Source: Acidobacteriota bacterium (GTDB taxonomy: Bacteria > Acidobacteriota > Terriglobia > Terriglobales > Acidobacteriaceae). Taken from it: DNA of 35,757 bases. Each line of letters starts with the position of its first letter. Position 1 is the stretch's first letter. The notes under the pieces were generated by a model, which had not been told where the DNA came from, did not search any database, and worked only from the letters and a program-made list of their open reading frames with translations. Positions 26,138-35,490 of the stretch are shown here, piece after piece. Location of the stretch: contig QIAA01000164.1 in NCBI GenBank assembly GCA_003224905.1, forward strand, positions 1-35,757, written 5' to 3'. A program made the translations under genes and the position numbers.

Positions 26138-26207
26138 TAGTTGCCATGGCCGCGAAGACAACGATGAACAAAGCCAGAGGGCACGAGTAGACTTTGTTAT
26201 GCATCAT
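26115..26207 (-). pseudogene. 5' end of a secreted-protein gene cut by the IS630 insertion
   Basis: Starting with ATG at 26207, ten bases after the stop of the MFS transporter gene and preceded by AGGGGA, the frame encodes MMHNKVYSCPLALFIVVFAA followed by MAT up to the IS junction at 26140. This is a classic start: a basic residue and a hydrophobic core, as in a signal peptide. Inside the IS it continues for seven foreign codons and stops. It is the next gene of the sugar-utilisation operon, now lost. Across the IS the pre-insertion frame would stop after about eight codons, so the gene was probably already truncated or rearranged. Confidence 0.6.
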
Positions 26208-26216
26208 TCATTTCCC

Positions 26217-27482
26217 CTAAGAAACAGATTCCACAATGGGCTTTTTCAGGCTAACCGTTGCGTTGGTGATGATTGGCTTGGCCCAGAAACCCACACTCAA
26301 CACACATCCAAAGGTGACGTAAAGGAAGGCCAAGCCGGTGCGAAGGCCGAAATGATCGCCGATGCGACCGATAATGACCGGGACCACTGCGCCGCCCATG
26401 ATTCCAGTGCTCAAGATCCCGGCGAACGACCCGTGATGTTCCGACACAGAATTTAGCGCCAACGAAACGAGTACCGGCCACATGATGGAAGCGAAAAGGC
26501 CGATGCCCGGAAACGCGTACAAGGCAACTCGCGAAGAGCCGAACAACGCGGCCGTCAGGCATAGCAGGGCGGCTAGGGAAAACCCGATGAGGACTCTTCG
26601 GCTATCGAAGATTTTCAGTAAAACCATGCCAATGAAACACCCCGCGGTCAGGAGCCCCCAAAACCAGGAGACGGCCGATGCGCCCGTTGTGTGGGGATCA
26701 TAGCCGTGGTACCTCGCCAGGAATTCTGAAATCCAGTTGGCCGTGCCTTGTTCCGAACCGACGTAGGCGAATACGCAGAAAAAGAAAAACCATACAATTG
26801 GTTTCCGCAGGAGTTCGCCATATATCTGCTGGGAACCTGCCCGTTCGTCTTCCTTGCGATCCACTCTCGGGAAGCGCGTCAAGACTAGGACAATAATCAT
26901 GAGCACGGTCGATACAGCGAAAATCCAATACATCGAAGCCCAGGGAAGGTTCGGCGGCGTGATTCTCCCGAGAAGGCGTAGGAGAATGTTGTTGTTAGTC
27001 GACGGAGAGCCGAGATTTTCGACCAGGTAAGAGTAGATCCTGGGACTGACAAACGATGCAGAGCCAAAAATCAACTGAGCAAATGCCGAGTTGAACGCAA
27101 AGTGTTCTTCTCCCCCAGCTACACGCAACAGCGGATTGATCGCCACTTGTAGTGTCGCCATACCGGCTCCCATCACGAATAGCGACGCAATCGCGACCGA
27201 GTATGCTGGAGACAGCGCGAAGCTGAGCGATCCGGCCGTTCCGGCCATAAATGCCGCAATCATGACGGGCTTTTCAGAATACTTTTCAACCCAGAATCCG
27301 GCGGGAATCGACATTAGCCCGTATGCGATGAAAAAAGAAAAAGGCAGGAGAGCCGCCGCGGTCAGACTGACTTGGAAGCTGCTGATGATGTCGGGCACCA
27401 TCGGACCCAAAATATTGGTCAAAAGCGACATTACGAAAAATGTCAAGAAGACCAGGCCGACCATATATCGGTTTCGCCTCAT
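26217..27482 (-). CDS. MFS sugar transporter, FucP/NagP-like
   Basis: The 421-residue inner-membrane protein has about twelve transmembrane helices. The N-terminal half shows FHS-family features: FVMSLLTNILGPMVPDIISS followed by FFIAYGLMSIPAG FWVEKYSEKPVM, with ATLQVAINPLLRVAGG, which resembles the AxQxxxNP signature of proton-coupled L-fucose, glucose/galactose and N-acetylglucosamine permeases. The C-terminal half has GIMGGAVVPVIIGRIGDHFGL. It is predicted to bring the monosaccharide released by the operon's glycoside hydrolase into the cytoplasm. It lies 20 bp after the SIS gene, in one operon with it. Either fucose-like or N-acetylglucosamine-like sugars are possible; the SIS and ROK neighbours favour an amino sugar. 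Confidence 0.85.
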   Translation of the reverse strand: MRRNRYMVGLVFLTFFVMSLLTNILGPMVPDIISSFQVSLTAAALLPFSFFIAYGLMSIPAGFWVEKYSEKPVMIAAFMAGTAGSLSFALSPAYSVAIASLFVMGAGMATLQVAINPLLRVAGGEEHFAFNSAFAQLIFGSASFVSPRIYSYLVENLGSPSTNNNILLRLLGRITPPNLPWASMYWIFAVSTVLMIIVLVLTRFPRVDRKEDERAGSQQIYGELLRKPIVWFFFFCVFAYVGSEQGTANWISEFLARYHGYDPHTTGASAVSWFWGLLTAGCFIGMVLLKIFDSRRVLIGFSLAALLCLTAALFGSSRVALYAFPGIGLFASIMWPVLVSLALNSVSEHHGSFAGILSTGIMGGAVVPVIIGRIGDHFGLRTGLAFLYVTFGCVLSVGFWAKPIITNATVSLKKPIVESVS

Positions 27483-27502
27483 GCGGTTGTCTCTTTGACC
27501 AA

Positions 27503-28534
27503 TTACTCTGTCGTCGTAACCTTCGTGGCCAGTTCAAACCTGCCAGGCTCACGTCCTGCGCATGCTGCAAGCGCAAGCGTGATCATCTGGACCGGTAATA
27601 TCTCGACAATCGGTCTGACTGCTGCACCGTGCTCACCGAGCCGAAAGCACTCTGTTGAGGCGTCCTCGCCGAGCAGTTCGGCGCAGCCGCCCTGCTGCTG
27701 GATGTCGTCCACCAGGCGGCGATTAAGAGCCCGAGTCCTTGTATCGCCCGAAAAAACCAGTACGAATGTTTCTGGCCCTGACATCTCCAGCGGGCCGTGG
27801 CGGAAGGCCGCACTGCTCATACCCTCGGCGTGAAAGTGATCGGCTTCCTTCACGATCAGGGCCCCGGTGCCCACCGCGGCCAGCGAGGGACCACGCCCCA
27901 CCAGAAACAAGTGCCGGATATCATTCAGCTTGGAAACCAGATTGCCGACGTAGTCGTTCCAGTCAGCAAGATAAGCAGCTACGGCGGGAGCAGCATGCTT
28001 CAATTCACGACCCGAATAACGGAGATCGCGTTCACACAGAACGTCACCGAGCCACTTCAGCGCCATGAGCGCTGTGACATACGTTTTACAGGAGACCGAG
28101 AACTCTCGTCCTGATTGAGTCAACAGAACGGCGTTCGCGTACTGTGCCAGCGCACTCTCTTCGGTGTTGGTCACGGCGATCACAGCGGACCGCTTCGCAT
28201 TCATCTCAATCAGCCGCACGATTTCCGCGCTCTGTCCTGACTGCGAAACCGCAATAATCAAGGTCTTGGGTGTAAAGAAATGGTTCTTGTAGTGGACCAA
28301 CTCCGAGGTCTCCACCATCAGCGCAGTGAAGCCATGACTGATCAGGTCTAAGTTCAATGGATGGAGCGCATGGAAGGAGGACCCCATCCCGGTCAGAACG
28401 ACCCGATGAAACTTACCATCCTTGAGGCGATCGACCAGCTGCTGCAGTGATTTCGAAGTACCGAGTCCAGCCAGCGTGTTCTCGAGAGCATGGGGCTGAT
28501 CAAGAATGTCCTGGAGATATTCACCCTCGATCAT
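27503..28534 (-). CDS. SIS-domain sugar-phosphate isomerase/deaminase (GlmS C-terminal/AgaS-like)
   Basis: The protein (343 residues from the ATG at 28534) has two SIS domains as in the isomerase half of GlmS: VVLTGMGSSFHALHP and AVSQSGQSAEIVRLIE in the first, VGRGPSLAAVGTGALIVKEAD and HGPLEMSGPETFVLVFSGD in the second. There is no glutaminase domain. Stand-alone proteins of this type include alternative glucosamine-6-phosphate deaminases (NagB-II) and AgaS, both in amino-sugar catabolism. The frame opens upstream with TTG at 28603 inside the ROK gene, and GTG at 28552 overlaps the ROK stop; start choice is uncertain. Together with the ROK kinase it points to hexosamine use. Confidence 0.85.
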   Translation of the reverse strand: MIEGEYLQDILDQPHALENTLAGLGTSKSLQQLVDRLKDGKFHRVVLTGMGSSFHALHPLNLDLISHGFTALMVETSELVHYKNHFFTPKTLIIAVSQSGQSAEIVRLIEMNAKRSAVIAVTNTEESALAQYANAVLLTQSGREFSVSCKTYVTALMALKWLGDVLCERDLRYSGRELKHAAPAVAAYLADWNDYVGNLVSKLNDIRHLFLVGRGPSLAAVGTGALIVKEADHFHAEGMSSAAFRHGPLEMSGPETFVLVFSGDTRTRALNRRLVDDIQQQGGCAELLGEDASTECFRLGEHGAAVRPIVEILPVQMITLALAACAGREPGRFELATKVTTTE

Positions 28535-28544
28535 GGAAAGGCTT

Positions 28545-29486
28545 TTAAGCACGGGCCACTCTCTCTGGAACAAACCGGTGATGCCATGCTCGTGCCGCCC
28601 CAATGAGATTCGTGTCTTCTCCTAATGAGGCCAGTGCCAGCTCGGTTTTCTCAAACGGGACCAAACGGCAACTTTCACGAATGATTTTTCGAACACCATC
28701 GAGAAAGAGATGGGCGCTCTTCATAACACTGCCGCCCAGGACAATTGCATCGGGTGCGAACAGAGTCACCAAGTTGGCCAGACCGAGGCCGAGATAACGG
28801 GTTTCTCTTTCCACGGCTCGGCTGGCCAACTTGTCCTCCTCAAGCGCGAGCTCGCAGATCCGCTTTGCGCTCAAATTCGCTCGATGCGGGTAGTCCGGCG
28901 GAGCTTGACTCAGAAGCCACTCCACCATGGCCGGCCCGGCAGCCAGCGATTCCCAGCAGCCCCGAAAACCGCAGAGACATTGCGGACCCAAAGGATCGAT
29001 GAGGTGATGGCCAATTTCCGGATGCGACTGGTCTACGCCACGATAGAGTTGCCCGTCGAGGATGATTCCACTTCCGATGCCCGTCCCAATCGTGACGTAC
29101 ACCAAGCGCGCTTTGTCCTTTCCTGCTCCCCAGCCGGCTTCCGCCAGGGCGGCGGCATCCGCGTCATTCTCCATAGCGACCGATACCCGAAACAGTTCCG
29201 CCAGGTCGCGGACCGGATTTTGACCCTTCCATGTGGGAAAGAAATTTACGTCCCCGATTTCTCCTGTGAAAGGATCGACAGGGCCCGTCGAGCCGATGCC
29301 AATGCCGCTGATATTCACGTCGGTTTCCGTCGTGACTTCGCGCAATAGGCGCTCGGTCCGCACGAGGGCTGCTTCGTAGCCCTGATCGGCAGCGGTCGGA
29401 CATTGCCGGCGAGCGAGCACGCGGCCCCGGTCATCTACGATTCCCACCGCTATTTTGGTGCCGCCGATATCAACTGCCCCAACCAC
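28545..29486 (-). CDS. ROK-family sugar kinase
   Basis: ROK kinases phosphorylate hexoses or N-acylhexosamines in the cytoplasm. The 313-residue protein has the ATP site VGAVDIGGTKIAVGIVDD at the very start, ENDADAAALAEAGWGAG with the catalytic aspartate, VYVTIGTGIGSGIIL, the zinc-ligand histidine in EIGHH, and the ROK cysteine signature CLCGFRGCWES. The frame is open to an ATG at 29549, but I chose GTG at 29486 because GGAGG stands 5 nt upstream and the conserved strand begins immediately. It lacks an N-terminal HTH domain, so it is a kinase, not a NagC-like regulator. Glucose or N-acetylglucosamine/N-acetylmannosamine are the likely substrates. Confidence 0.9.
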   Translation of the reverse strand: MVGAVDIGGTKIAVGIVDDRGRVLARRQCPTAADQGYEAALVRTERLLREVTTETDVNISGIGIGSTGPVDPFTGEIGDVNFFPTWKGQNPVRDLAELFRVSVAMENDADAAALAEAGWGAGKDKARLVYVTIGTGIGSGIILDGQLYRGVDQSHPEIGHHLIDPLGPQCLCGFRGCWESLAAGPAMVEWLLSQAPPDYPHRANLSAKRICELALEEDKLASRAVERETRYLGLGLANLVTLFAPDAIVLGGSVMKSAHLFLDGVRKIIRESCRLVPFEKTELALASLGEDTNLIGAARAWHHRFVPERVARA

Positions 29487-29532
29487 GGTTGCCTCCGCTA
29501 AATACACGACGCCACCCGGCCATCCGAATCTT

Positions 29533-31758
29533 TCATTCTCTCCATGCAATCACCGCGCCCTCATACGCCCCGAGTTCCATCTTCCACGTCGAACCCTCGA
29601 GCTTGAGCAAAACAAGACCAGTCGAGCTCACTCTTTGCACCGAACGAATCGTCAGACTGCTCGAGACGGTCACCGAGCGGGCTTCAGACCCGTGATTCAC
29701 TAGCACCGCATAGCCGCGATGGTCGGTCTTGAGCGCTGAAACTTCAACTGAAGGCTGGTCCGTCCGGAACAGAGGCTTTACGCCAGCCCAATCCATAACC
29801 GCCTGATAGATGCGATGGGTGTTTTCTGGCTTGTCGAAAGCCGCTGGCAGATTCGCAAGATAATGCTCAAGAGGATACGCACTCAAAAGGGTTTTTCCCG
29901 AGCTCAGAATGTGGGAGACCAAGGCGGGCCGATTGTCTTGATCCACCGCGATGACTGTTCCGCCTGCCAGTTCGAGCACCGCGCCCCACGAACGCTGGGT
30001 TGCGGCGGGTACTGAGTAGTGGAAAGTGTCACCAACCTTCAAGTCCCCGAATGGAGCCACAATCTTAAGCGTTACGTCTTCTTTGGGATTCGTATCGACC
30101 AGCCTCGCTCCAAATAGCGACTCCATCTCCGGAATGGCAGCATCAGCCGCTACCGATGCATACAACATTCCCCCTTGTGAGACATACTGTTTTACTTTTT
30201 CCCAAAAGTCGGAGTGAACGTGCACCAGGAAACTGTCGGTGCCGGTTAATGGCGAGGGGAGCAACAAGACTCGGCGGCTCTGCCAGTCGTCATACTCTCG
30301 TGGGAAATCTGCCTTTATGCCGGCGCGGCGCGCGATCACAAAGGAGGAAAGCCACGAGCCGGTCAGCCAGAGATTTTCGTCACTCAGATTTGGCTGCGAT
30401 TGTCCCGCGACATTTGCGCCCTCATCGGTCGAGGTGTAAGGGACAACTTCCGGACCAGTCAGGCCAAAACGAGAGAAGTCCCCATGAGGCTTCGACCATT
30501 CGTAGGGAACAATGATTCCGGCCTCAGCCGGGGCGGGCTCAATTCCAGTAAGGTCGAGTTGAGCCACGGTGCGTTCGAAATCCTGAAGCATCTTGGCCGA
30601 AGGCCGCTCTTTCCCATCCCAGGTCGTAAGACCGAATTGGGTTTCGTGTGGAGAGCGCAGATATGGGACTCTGTGGAACTGCTCCGGCGCTGCATCGGTG
30701 TAGCACCAGATAAGAAATCCGTTCGCGCCCGCTCCCAGCCCGGAGTAAAGGCTCGTCCGCAGAAACTTTGCTATCTGCTCCGGATCGTATTGCGCCGAAG
30801 AGGCTCCGATTTCCTGCACCATCACAGGCCGGCCCGCACCGCCGGAAAGAGCCGTTTCGAAAGCCGATCCATACGTGCCGCGCTCGGAGAGCATGGCATC
30901 GGGGAAAAGTTTAGGCGCATAGATGGAGTACGGGTGAACACTGAAAAAGTCGGCTTCTTCGCGAACGTTGTCGGGCCGGAACGGTCCGTGTCCGACGTCT
31001 TCCATGCTGGTTCCAACCACGATGGGATGCAGCGAATCGTGGTGTCGGATCGACCAGGAGAGCAGGCGCGTCCAGTTGACGGCCATCGAATCGGTAGTAC
31101 TGTCGGCAGCAATCCAGAAGGGAGGTTCGTCGGTTAAGTCCCAGGCAAGAATCGCGGTCTCCTTTCCGTAGCGGCGCGCCAGTTCCGCCACATGATCGGT
31201 TTCGATCCGCAGCATGTCGGGATCGGAATGCGGGTGCCGGCCCTGCCGGTAGGGCACATCCCAATAGGCTTCACCGACTTCGCCACCGATCAAAAGGCAT
31301 GGATGCAGATAAATCTGATAACGGTGAGCAAGCGAGATCAAGAAGTCGAGGGCCCGAAAGGCTTCCGGATTGTAGTCACCAGGACGAGGCTCGATCCATG
31401 CCCAAACAAAGTCGAGACGAATCGTATTGATTCCCAGTTCGTGCATCCTTGCAAAGTCGGCTTGGATTGCCTTTGGATCCCACTGTGTGGGCCATTGCAT
31501 GGCCGCTTTCGCTGGGACCCAGTTAGCGCCAACAGGAAGGAAGCGATGACCAGCGCGAGCAAAATAGTTGCCGTCGAGATGGACTGGCGGAAGCTGTGCC
31601 GCCGTAGAACCTGGTACTGAGGACTCTTGCTGTGGGTTTAAGGCTGCCGTCACTTCGTTGGAGCCGCCCTCGGCGTAGATACACAGGCAAACCAACAGTG
31701 CCAGCGGCACCGTCGGTTTGAGATAACGAGGCCCTATGGAATTTCGCGTCGCACTCAT
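29533..31758 (-). CDS. Secreted clan GH-A glycoside hydrolase (GH5-like) with extra C-terminal domains
   Basis: The 741-residue protein has a signal-like segment (about 15-30) and a TIM-barrel domain at about 60-410 with the clan GH-A pattern: FLPVGANWVP, HELGINTIRLDFVWAWIEP, a probable acid/base E211 in WDLTDEP, HPYSIY near 275, and a probable nucleophile E316 in RPVMVQEIGAS. The usual N before the acid/base is D210 here. The C-terminal 330 residues look like a beta-galactosidase-trimerisation-like Rossmann domain (YDDWQSRRVLLLPSPL) and a beta-sandwich. It resembles cellulase/mannosidase-type GH5 enzymes and not chitinases or hexosaminidases. Substrate is open; in this operon a beta-linked oligosaccharide containing an amino sugar is plausible. 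Confidence 0.78.
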   Translation of the reverse strand: MSATRNSIGPRYLKPTVPLALLVCLCIYAEGGSNEVTAALNPQQESSVPGSTAAQLPPVHLDGNYFARAGHRFLPVGANWVPAKAAMQWPTQWDPKAIQADFARMHELGINTIRLDFVWAWIEPRPGDYNPEAFRALDFLISLAHRYQIYLHPCLLIGGEVGEAYWDVPYRQGRHPHSDPDMLRIETDHVAELARRYGKETAILAWDLTDEPPFWIAADSTTDSMAVNWTRLLSWSIRHHDSLHPIVVGTSMEDVGHGPFRPDNVREEADFFSVHPYSIYAPKLFPDAMLSERGTYGSAFETALSGGAGRPVMVQEIGASSAQYDPEQIAKFLRTSLYSGLGAGANGFLIWCYTDAAPEQFHRVPYLRSPHETQFGLTTWDGKERPSAKMLQDFERTVAQLDLTGIEPAPAEAGIIVPYEWSKPHGDFSRFGLTGPEVVPYTSTDEGANVAGQSQPNLSDENLWLTGSWLSSFVIARRAGIKADFPREYDDWQSRRVLLLPSPLTGTDSFLVHVHSDFWEKVKQYVSQGGMLYASVAADAAIPEMESLFGARLVDTNPKEDVTLKIVAPFGDLKVGDTFHYSVPAATQRSWGAVLELAGGTVIAVDQDNRPALVSHILSSGKTLLSAYPLEHYLANLPAAFDKPENTHRIYQAVMDWAGVKPLFRTDQPSVEVSALKTDHRGYAVLVNHGSEARSVTVSSSLTIRSVQRVSSTGLVLLKLEGSTWKMELGAYEGAVIAWRE

Positions 31759-31803
31759 GCAGTTTGCCTTTTGTGATTCCTGCCTGCGAATCGATGGCCC
31801 ATT

Positions 31804-34800
31804 CTAGAATGTCAGCTTGAACGCCAGTTGAAGCTCGCGCGCCCGACCGGAACTCGTAATCTGTCCAGAGAATCCGGCAACGTCCACTGTGTTGGCGGGA
31901 GTCCCAAATTGCGGATGGTTGAACAGGTTGAAGGCTTCGGCACGGAACTGCAGGTTTCGCGTTTCACCGAACTTGAAGTCCTTGAAGACGGAGAAATCCA
32001 CGTTATAGCTGCCCGGCCCCCGCAGACTGCCCCGTCGCGCGTTGCAGAACAAATGGGCAAATGTTTGTCCGGGAGCTAACGCAGGAACAGCAAACGCACA
32101 TGGGTTGTACCAGGTGGCGAGTGTATGAACACGATCAGCAGCTCTGCCGCCTTGTGAAATCGTCTGGGCGCAGCTTGAATCCGGGTTGGTGGGCACGGGA
32201 CCTGCTTTATTAGGATCGCTAATGACGTCCGGACGATAAGCACCGGATCCCGTGTTCGAAAAATCCGCGGAGAGCAACGGAGTCACCGCCTGTCCCGTGT
32301 GCGCCGACACAATGCCGTTGAGTTGCCATCCGCCGAACAACCATCGGGCGGGGCCTTCACTGTTCAGGAACTGCTTGCCCGGTCCGAAAGGAAGTTCGTA
32401 CGACCATGCCGAACTGAACTGATGGCGGTAGTCGGGACTGTTGTCGCCTCTCTCGGCCGCCGGATTGTGAGTGTCTTGCGGTTCGAGAAACTCGTTCTCT
32501 TCGGTTTGTCCAATGGTGTGCTGCCAAGTATAGGCGTTCAACATGCTCCAACCGGAAGAGAATCGCTTCTCAAGTTTCACCTGCAGCGCATGGGCGATCG
32601 ATGCATATTGGTGACTTTCCGTGCGAATGCCTGCCACGTCCGGCACGGTACTGAAATACGGGCGGCCGAAATTACCGGTGCTGTCAGAAAAATTGCTGTC
32701 GAGAGGCTGTACCGGCTGGTTCAAATTGCTCAAGAACGCCAACTTCACGCCGTGCGTTCCGACGTAAGCCACCTGCAAGGCCATGTCTTTGACCAGAGCA
32801 CGCTCGATGTTGAGATTCCATTCCTCAATGTATGGTGCCCGGTTGTTGAACGGAGCCGCGCTGGTTCGCCCCGACGGATCTTGAACAGTCGGATAAACCG
32901 GCGTAGGGAATACGCCAGTAGATAGTCGCGTATCGGGAGTGCTGGCCGGATTATTAATGCTCTGGCTAAAGAACAATCCTGTCGGATTGTAAGCAAGCTC
33001 CGTGTCGTTCTGGTCCGCCTGCAAACTGTAGAAAATTCCAAAGCCCCCGCGCAGGACAGTCTTGTTGTCATCCCAGGGCGTATAGGCGAAACCGATCCGG
33101 GGAGAGAAATTGTTGAGGTCCGTGACCACATTTCCCGAACGGCTCACTCCAGGCATCCCTGGAGCCACAAACAGACCGGTCGCGAAATTGAAATTTGCCA
33201 GGCGATCCCGGTCTTCTACCATCGGCGTAAACACGTCATAGCGCAGGCCGAGGTTCAACGTGAGTTTCGAGGAAGCCCTCAAATCGTCCATCGCATAGGC
33301 GCTGATTTCCCACCAACTCATCCCGAAGGATTGCTTCTGCTGATCACGACCGGCAGAAATCGGATATCCCAATTCGAAGGTGGCCAGCGCATTACCCGTC
33401 TGCTGACTAGAATTGTTCAGATCCGCGGTAAACTGCTGATCAAAATTCATGAACCCAGTGGGATTCAGTGCCTGGAAGAATCCATGCCTGCGCAGCTTGA
33501 GATCTCCGCCAACCTTAATCGCGTGGTGCCCTCGAATGTAGGTGAACGCGTCCAAGACCTGGTAGTTGTTCTCCTTCAGGAATTCCGGAAAACAGCAGAT
33601 GTTCCCCAAAGGGGCCAGGCCGGAGATGTTGATGTTCGTCAGCCCCCCGCTGGCGATCAGATTGTTGGGATCGTTAATTCCCGGAATGCCCAAATTTTCC
33701 GATACTGTTTGGTTGGCAAAATTCTGGATGGCGTTCACTTCGTAGCGCATGTATCCGAGCTTGAATTCATTGATCTTTGTGGGAGAGAACGTGTGGACAT
33801 CGCTCAACCCCGCCGCCTTGGATTTATTCTTGATGTGCCCAGAAAACGATCCTCCTCCGGCGAGACCTGGCAATGGATCCGGATGAATGGAATCAACGTT
33901 GCCAAAACTGAAGAACCCGAAAAGACTATCCCTACCCGTCAGTTGGTGATCCACTCGAATGTCAAACGAGTCCTGGTTGTTCTTGGCTACTGGGTTGAAT
34001 AGGAATTGGTTGACGGTTCCGGCTACGTTGGGCGCTGCGGGAAACAGTCCGAGCACATTGAGTGCCGCCGGATCGAGCATGTTCTGCGGAATTTGGTTGT
34101 TGGGGAATGGCAGCCGCGATGCCGCGGCCGTGCACGGAACTCCCGCAACTCCCGTCCCCGGATCGCATGGGTTGTAGATCTGATTGATCACGTTGCCCTG
34201 TAGGTCGCGGTCCAGGCAAACACCGGAGCCATCGAAACCGCTGGCGCATAGATCGCCAAAATTGCCGTTGCGCTCCGACTGAGGCGGAATGAAGGAAATA
34301 TCCGTTTGCGATTGCCGGATCCTGGTTCCCTGATAGTCTCCGAAGAAGAATGTCTTACCTTTCCTGATCGGCCCACCAAACGTTCCTCCAAACTGGTTCT
34401 GCTTGAAGGGCGCAATCGGGGCGGTGGGATCGTCAAAATAGTTCTTGGCGTCAAATACCGAATTTCTAACAAATTCGTATAAGCCGCCATGAAACTGATT
34501 GCCTCCGGATTTGAGCACCACGTTGACGACCGCGCCGCCTCTCCCAATGTCAGCACCGAAATTGTTGGTTTGGACTTTGAACTCTTGAATCGCATCGATG
34601 GCGGGCTGAATGACTTCGAAGCCGATCTGCTGTTCGTTGTTGTCGAATCCATTGAGCAAGAAGTTATTGTTCGTGGCCGTCAGCCCATTCACCTGGATGG
34701 CCCCATTGCCTCGCTCGTTCTCGGGAATGCCGCCCTGCTGGACGATCCCCTCCGGCCCGGCGTTCACCCCAGGTGTGAGGTAGGCGAGCTCGAGGAAATT

Positions 34801-35280
34801 ACGGCCGTTCAAGGGGAGATCATTCACTCGAGTCTGTTCGACAACTTGTCCCAATGACGACGTTTCCGATTCGATCAGAGGCTCCACGGCAGTTACTTCA
34901 ATCTCTTCCAACACCGATCCGACGGAGAGAGTGAGGTCGGCGCGCAACACTTGATTCACATCAAGCTTGAACGAGGTTTGCATCGCCTTCTTGTAACCGG
35001 CACGTTCCACGGTCACGGTGTAGATTCCAGGCTTCAGCTCGGGGACGATATATTCGCCGTTGTTGTCCGTTCTGGTCTTGCGCTCAACGTTCGTCTCGGT
35101 TTCGGCGACAATCACGTCCGCGTCTGCAATCACTGCTCCAGAAATATCTCGGACCGTCCCGACAATCTTGCCGGACTCAACCTGTGCATGGATAACTACG
35201 CTGAGCGCAGCCGAGAGCAAGCTGATGATCGCCAGAGCGCGAATGGAATCAGCTCGGGGAAGACACTTTTGCGTTGTCAT
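31804..35280 (-). CDS. Oar-like TonB-dependent receptor with carboxypeptidase-regulatory domain
   Basis: The 1158-residue outer-membrane protein has a signal peptide (cleavage probably after ALSVVIHA, near 32), a carboxypeptidase-regulatory-like beta-sandwich at about 36-118 (GKIVGTVRDISGAVIADADV), a TonB plug domain from about 140 (LPLNGRNFLELAYLTPGVN), and a long beta-barrel ending in LQLAFKLTF, with the terminal phenylalanine that outer-membrane barrels need. This is the large receptor type that Acidobacteriota have in many copies, used in place of SusC for glycan uptake. It starts the sugar-utilisation operon, divergent from the GntR regulator, with 45 bp to the hydrolase gene. A TTGACA -35-like box is on the minus strand at 35345-35350, but I see no clear -10. 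Confidence 0.92.
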   Translation of the reverse strand: MTTQKCLPRADSIRALAIISLLSAALSVVIHAQVESGKIVGTVRDISGAVIADADVIVAETETNVERKTRTDNNGEYIVPELKPGIYTVTVERAGYKKAMQTSFKLDVNQVLRADLTLSVGSVLEEIEVTAVEPLIESETSSLGQVVEQTRVNDLPLNGRNFLELAYLTPGVNAGPEGIVQQGGIPENERGNGAIQVNGLTATNNNFLLNGFDNNEQQIGFEVIQPAIDAIQEFKVQTNNFGADIGRGGAVVNVVLKSGGNQFHGGLYEFVRNSVFDAKNYFDDPTAPIAPFKQNQFGGTFGGPIRKGKTFFFGDYQGTRIRQSQTDISFIPPQSERNGNFGDLCASGFDGSGVCLDRDLQGNVINQIYNPCDPGTGVAGVPCTAAASRLPFPNNQIPQNMLDPAALNVLGLFPAAPNVAGTVNQFLFNPVAKNNQDSFDIRVDHQLTGRDSLFGFFSFGNVDSIHPDPLPGLAGGGSFSGHIKNKSKAAGLSDVHTFSPTKINEFKLGYMRYEVNAIQNFANQTVSENLGIPGINDPNNLIASGGLTNINISGLAPLGNICCFPEFLKENNYQVLDAFTYIRGHHAIKVGGDLKLRRHGFFQALNPTGFMNFDQQFTADLNNSSQQTGNALATFELGYPISAGRDQQKQSFGMSWWEISAYAMDDLRASSKLTLNLGLRYDVFTPMVEDRDRLANFNFATGLFVAPGMPGVSRSGNVVTDLNNFSPRIGFAYTPWDDNKTVLRGGFGIFYSLQADQNDTELAYNPTGLFFSQSINNPASTPDTRLSTGVFPTPVYPTVQDPSGRTSAAPFNNRAPYIEEWNLNIERALVKDMALQVAYVGTHGVKLAFLSNLNQPVQPLDSNFSDSTGNFGRPYFSTVPDVAGIRTESHQYASIAHALQVKLEKRFSSGWSMLNAYTWQHTIGQTEENEFLEPQDTHNPAAERGDNSPDYRHQFSSAWSYELPFGPGKQFLNSEGPARWLFGGWQLNGIVSAHTGQAVTPLLSADFSNTGSGAYRPDVISDPNKAGPVPTNPDSSCAQTISQGGRAADRVHTLATWYNPCAFAVPALAPGQTFAHLFCNARRGSLRGPGSYNVDFSVFKDFKFGETRNLQFRAEAFNLFNHPQFGTPANTVDVAGFSGQITSSGRARELQLAFKLTF

Positions 35281-35490
35281 TGAGGCCTCGATAAATCTGA
35301 ATCAAATAAAAGCACTCACATGAGAACGTCATATGCTGCTATGGTGTCAAGACATATTTTCAATCAACGTCTCTTTCTAAACGCGATGGATTCACGTAAA
35401 CTATTGATTTAAATATCAATTAATAACTAAGTATTCTTCCAACTGCTTTTCTCACGTTAGGCATCATATATACATAGTATAGTATGCAGC
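35281..35490. promoter_or_regulatory. AT-rich divergent promoter region between TonB receptor and GntR regulator
   Basis: The 210-bp gap must carry the promoters of both the leftward sugar operon and the rightward regulator gene. A TTGACA lies on the minus strand at 35345-35350. An inverted repeat ATTGAT-TTAAAT-ATCAAT is at 35403-35420. A second one, TATAC-ATA-GTATA, is at 35469-35481, only ten bases before the regulator's ATG, a position expected for autoregulation. Neither can be matched to a known operator from memory. Confidence 0.6.

Noticed and set aside
30400..31137. A 245-codon plus-strand open frame
   Set aside because: It is antisense to the glycoside hydrolase and has no recognisable domain.
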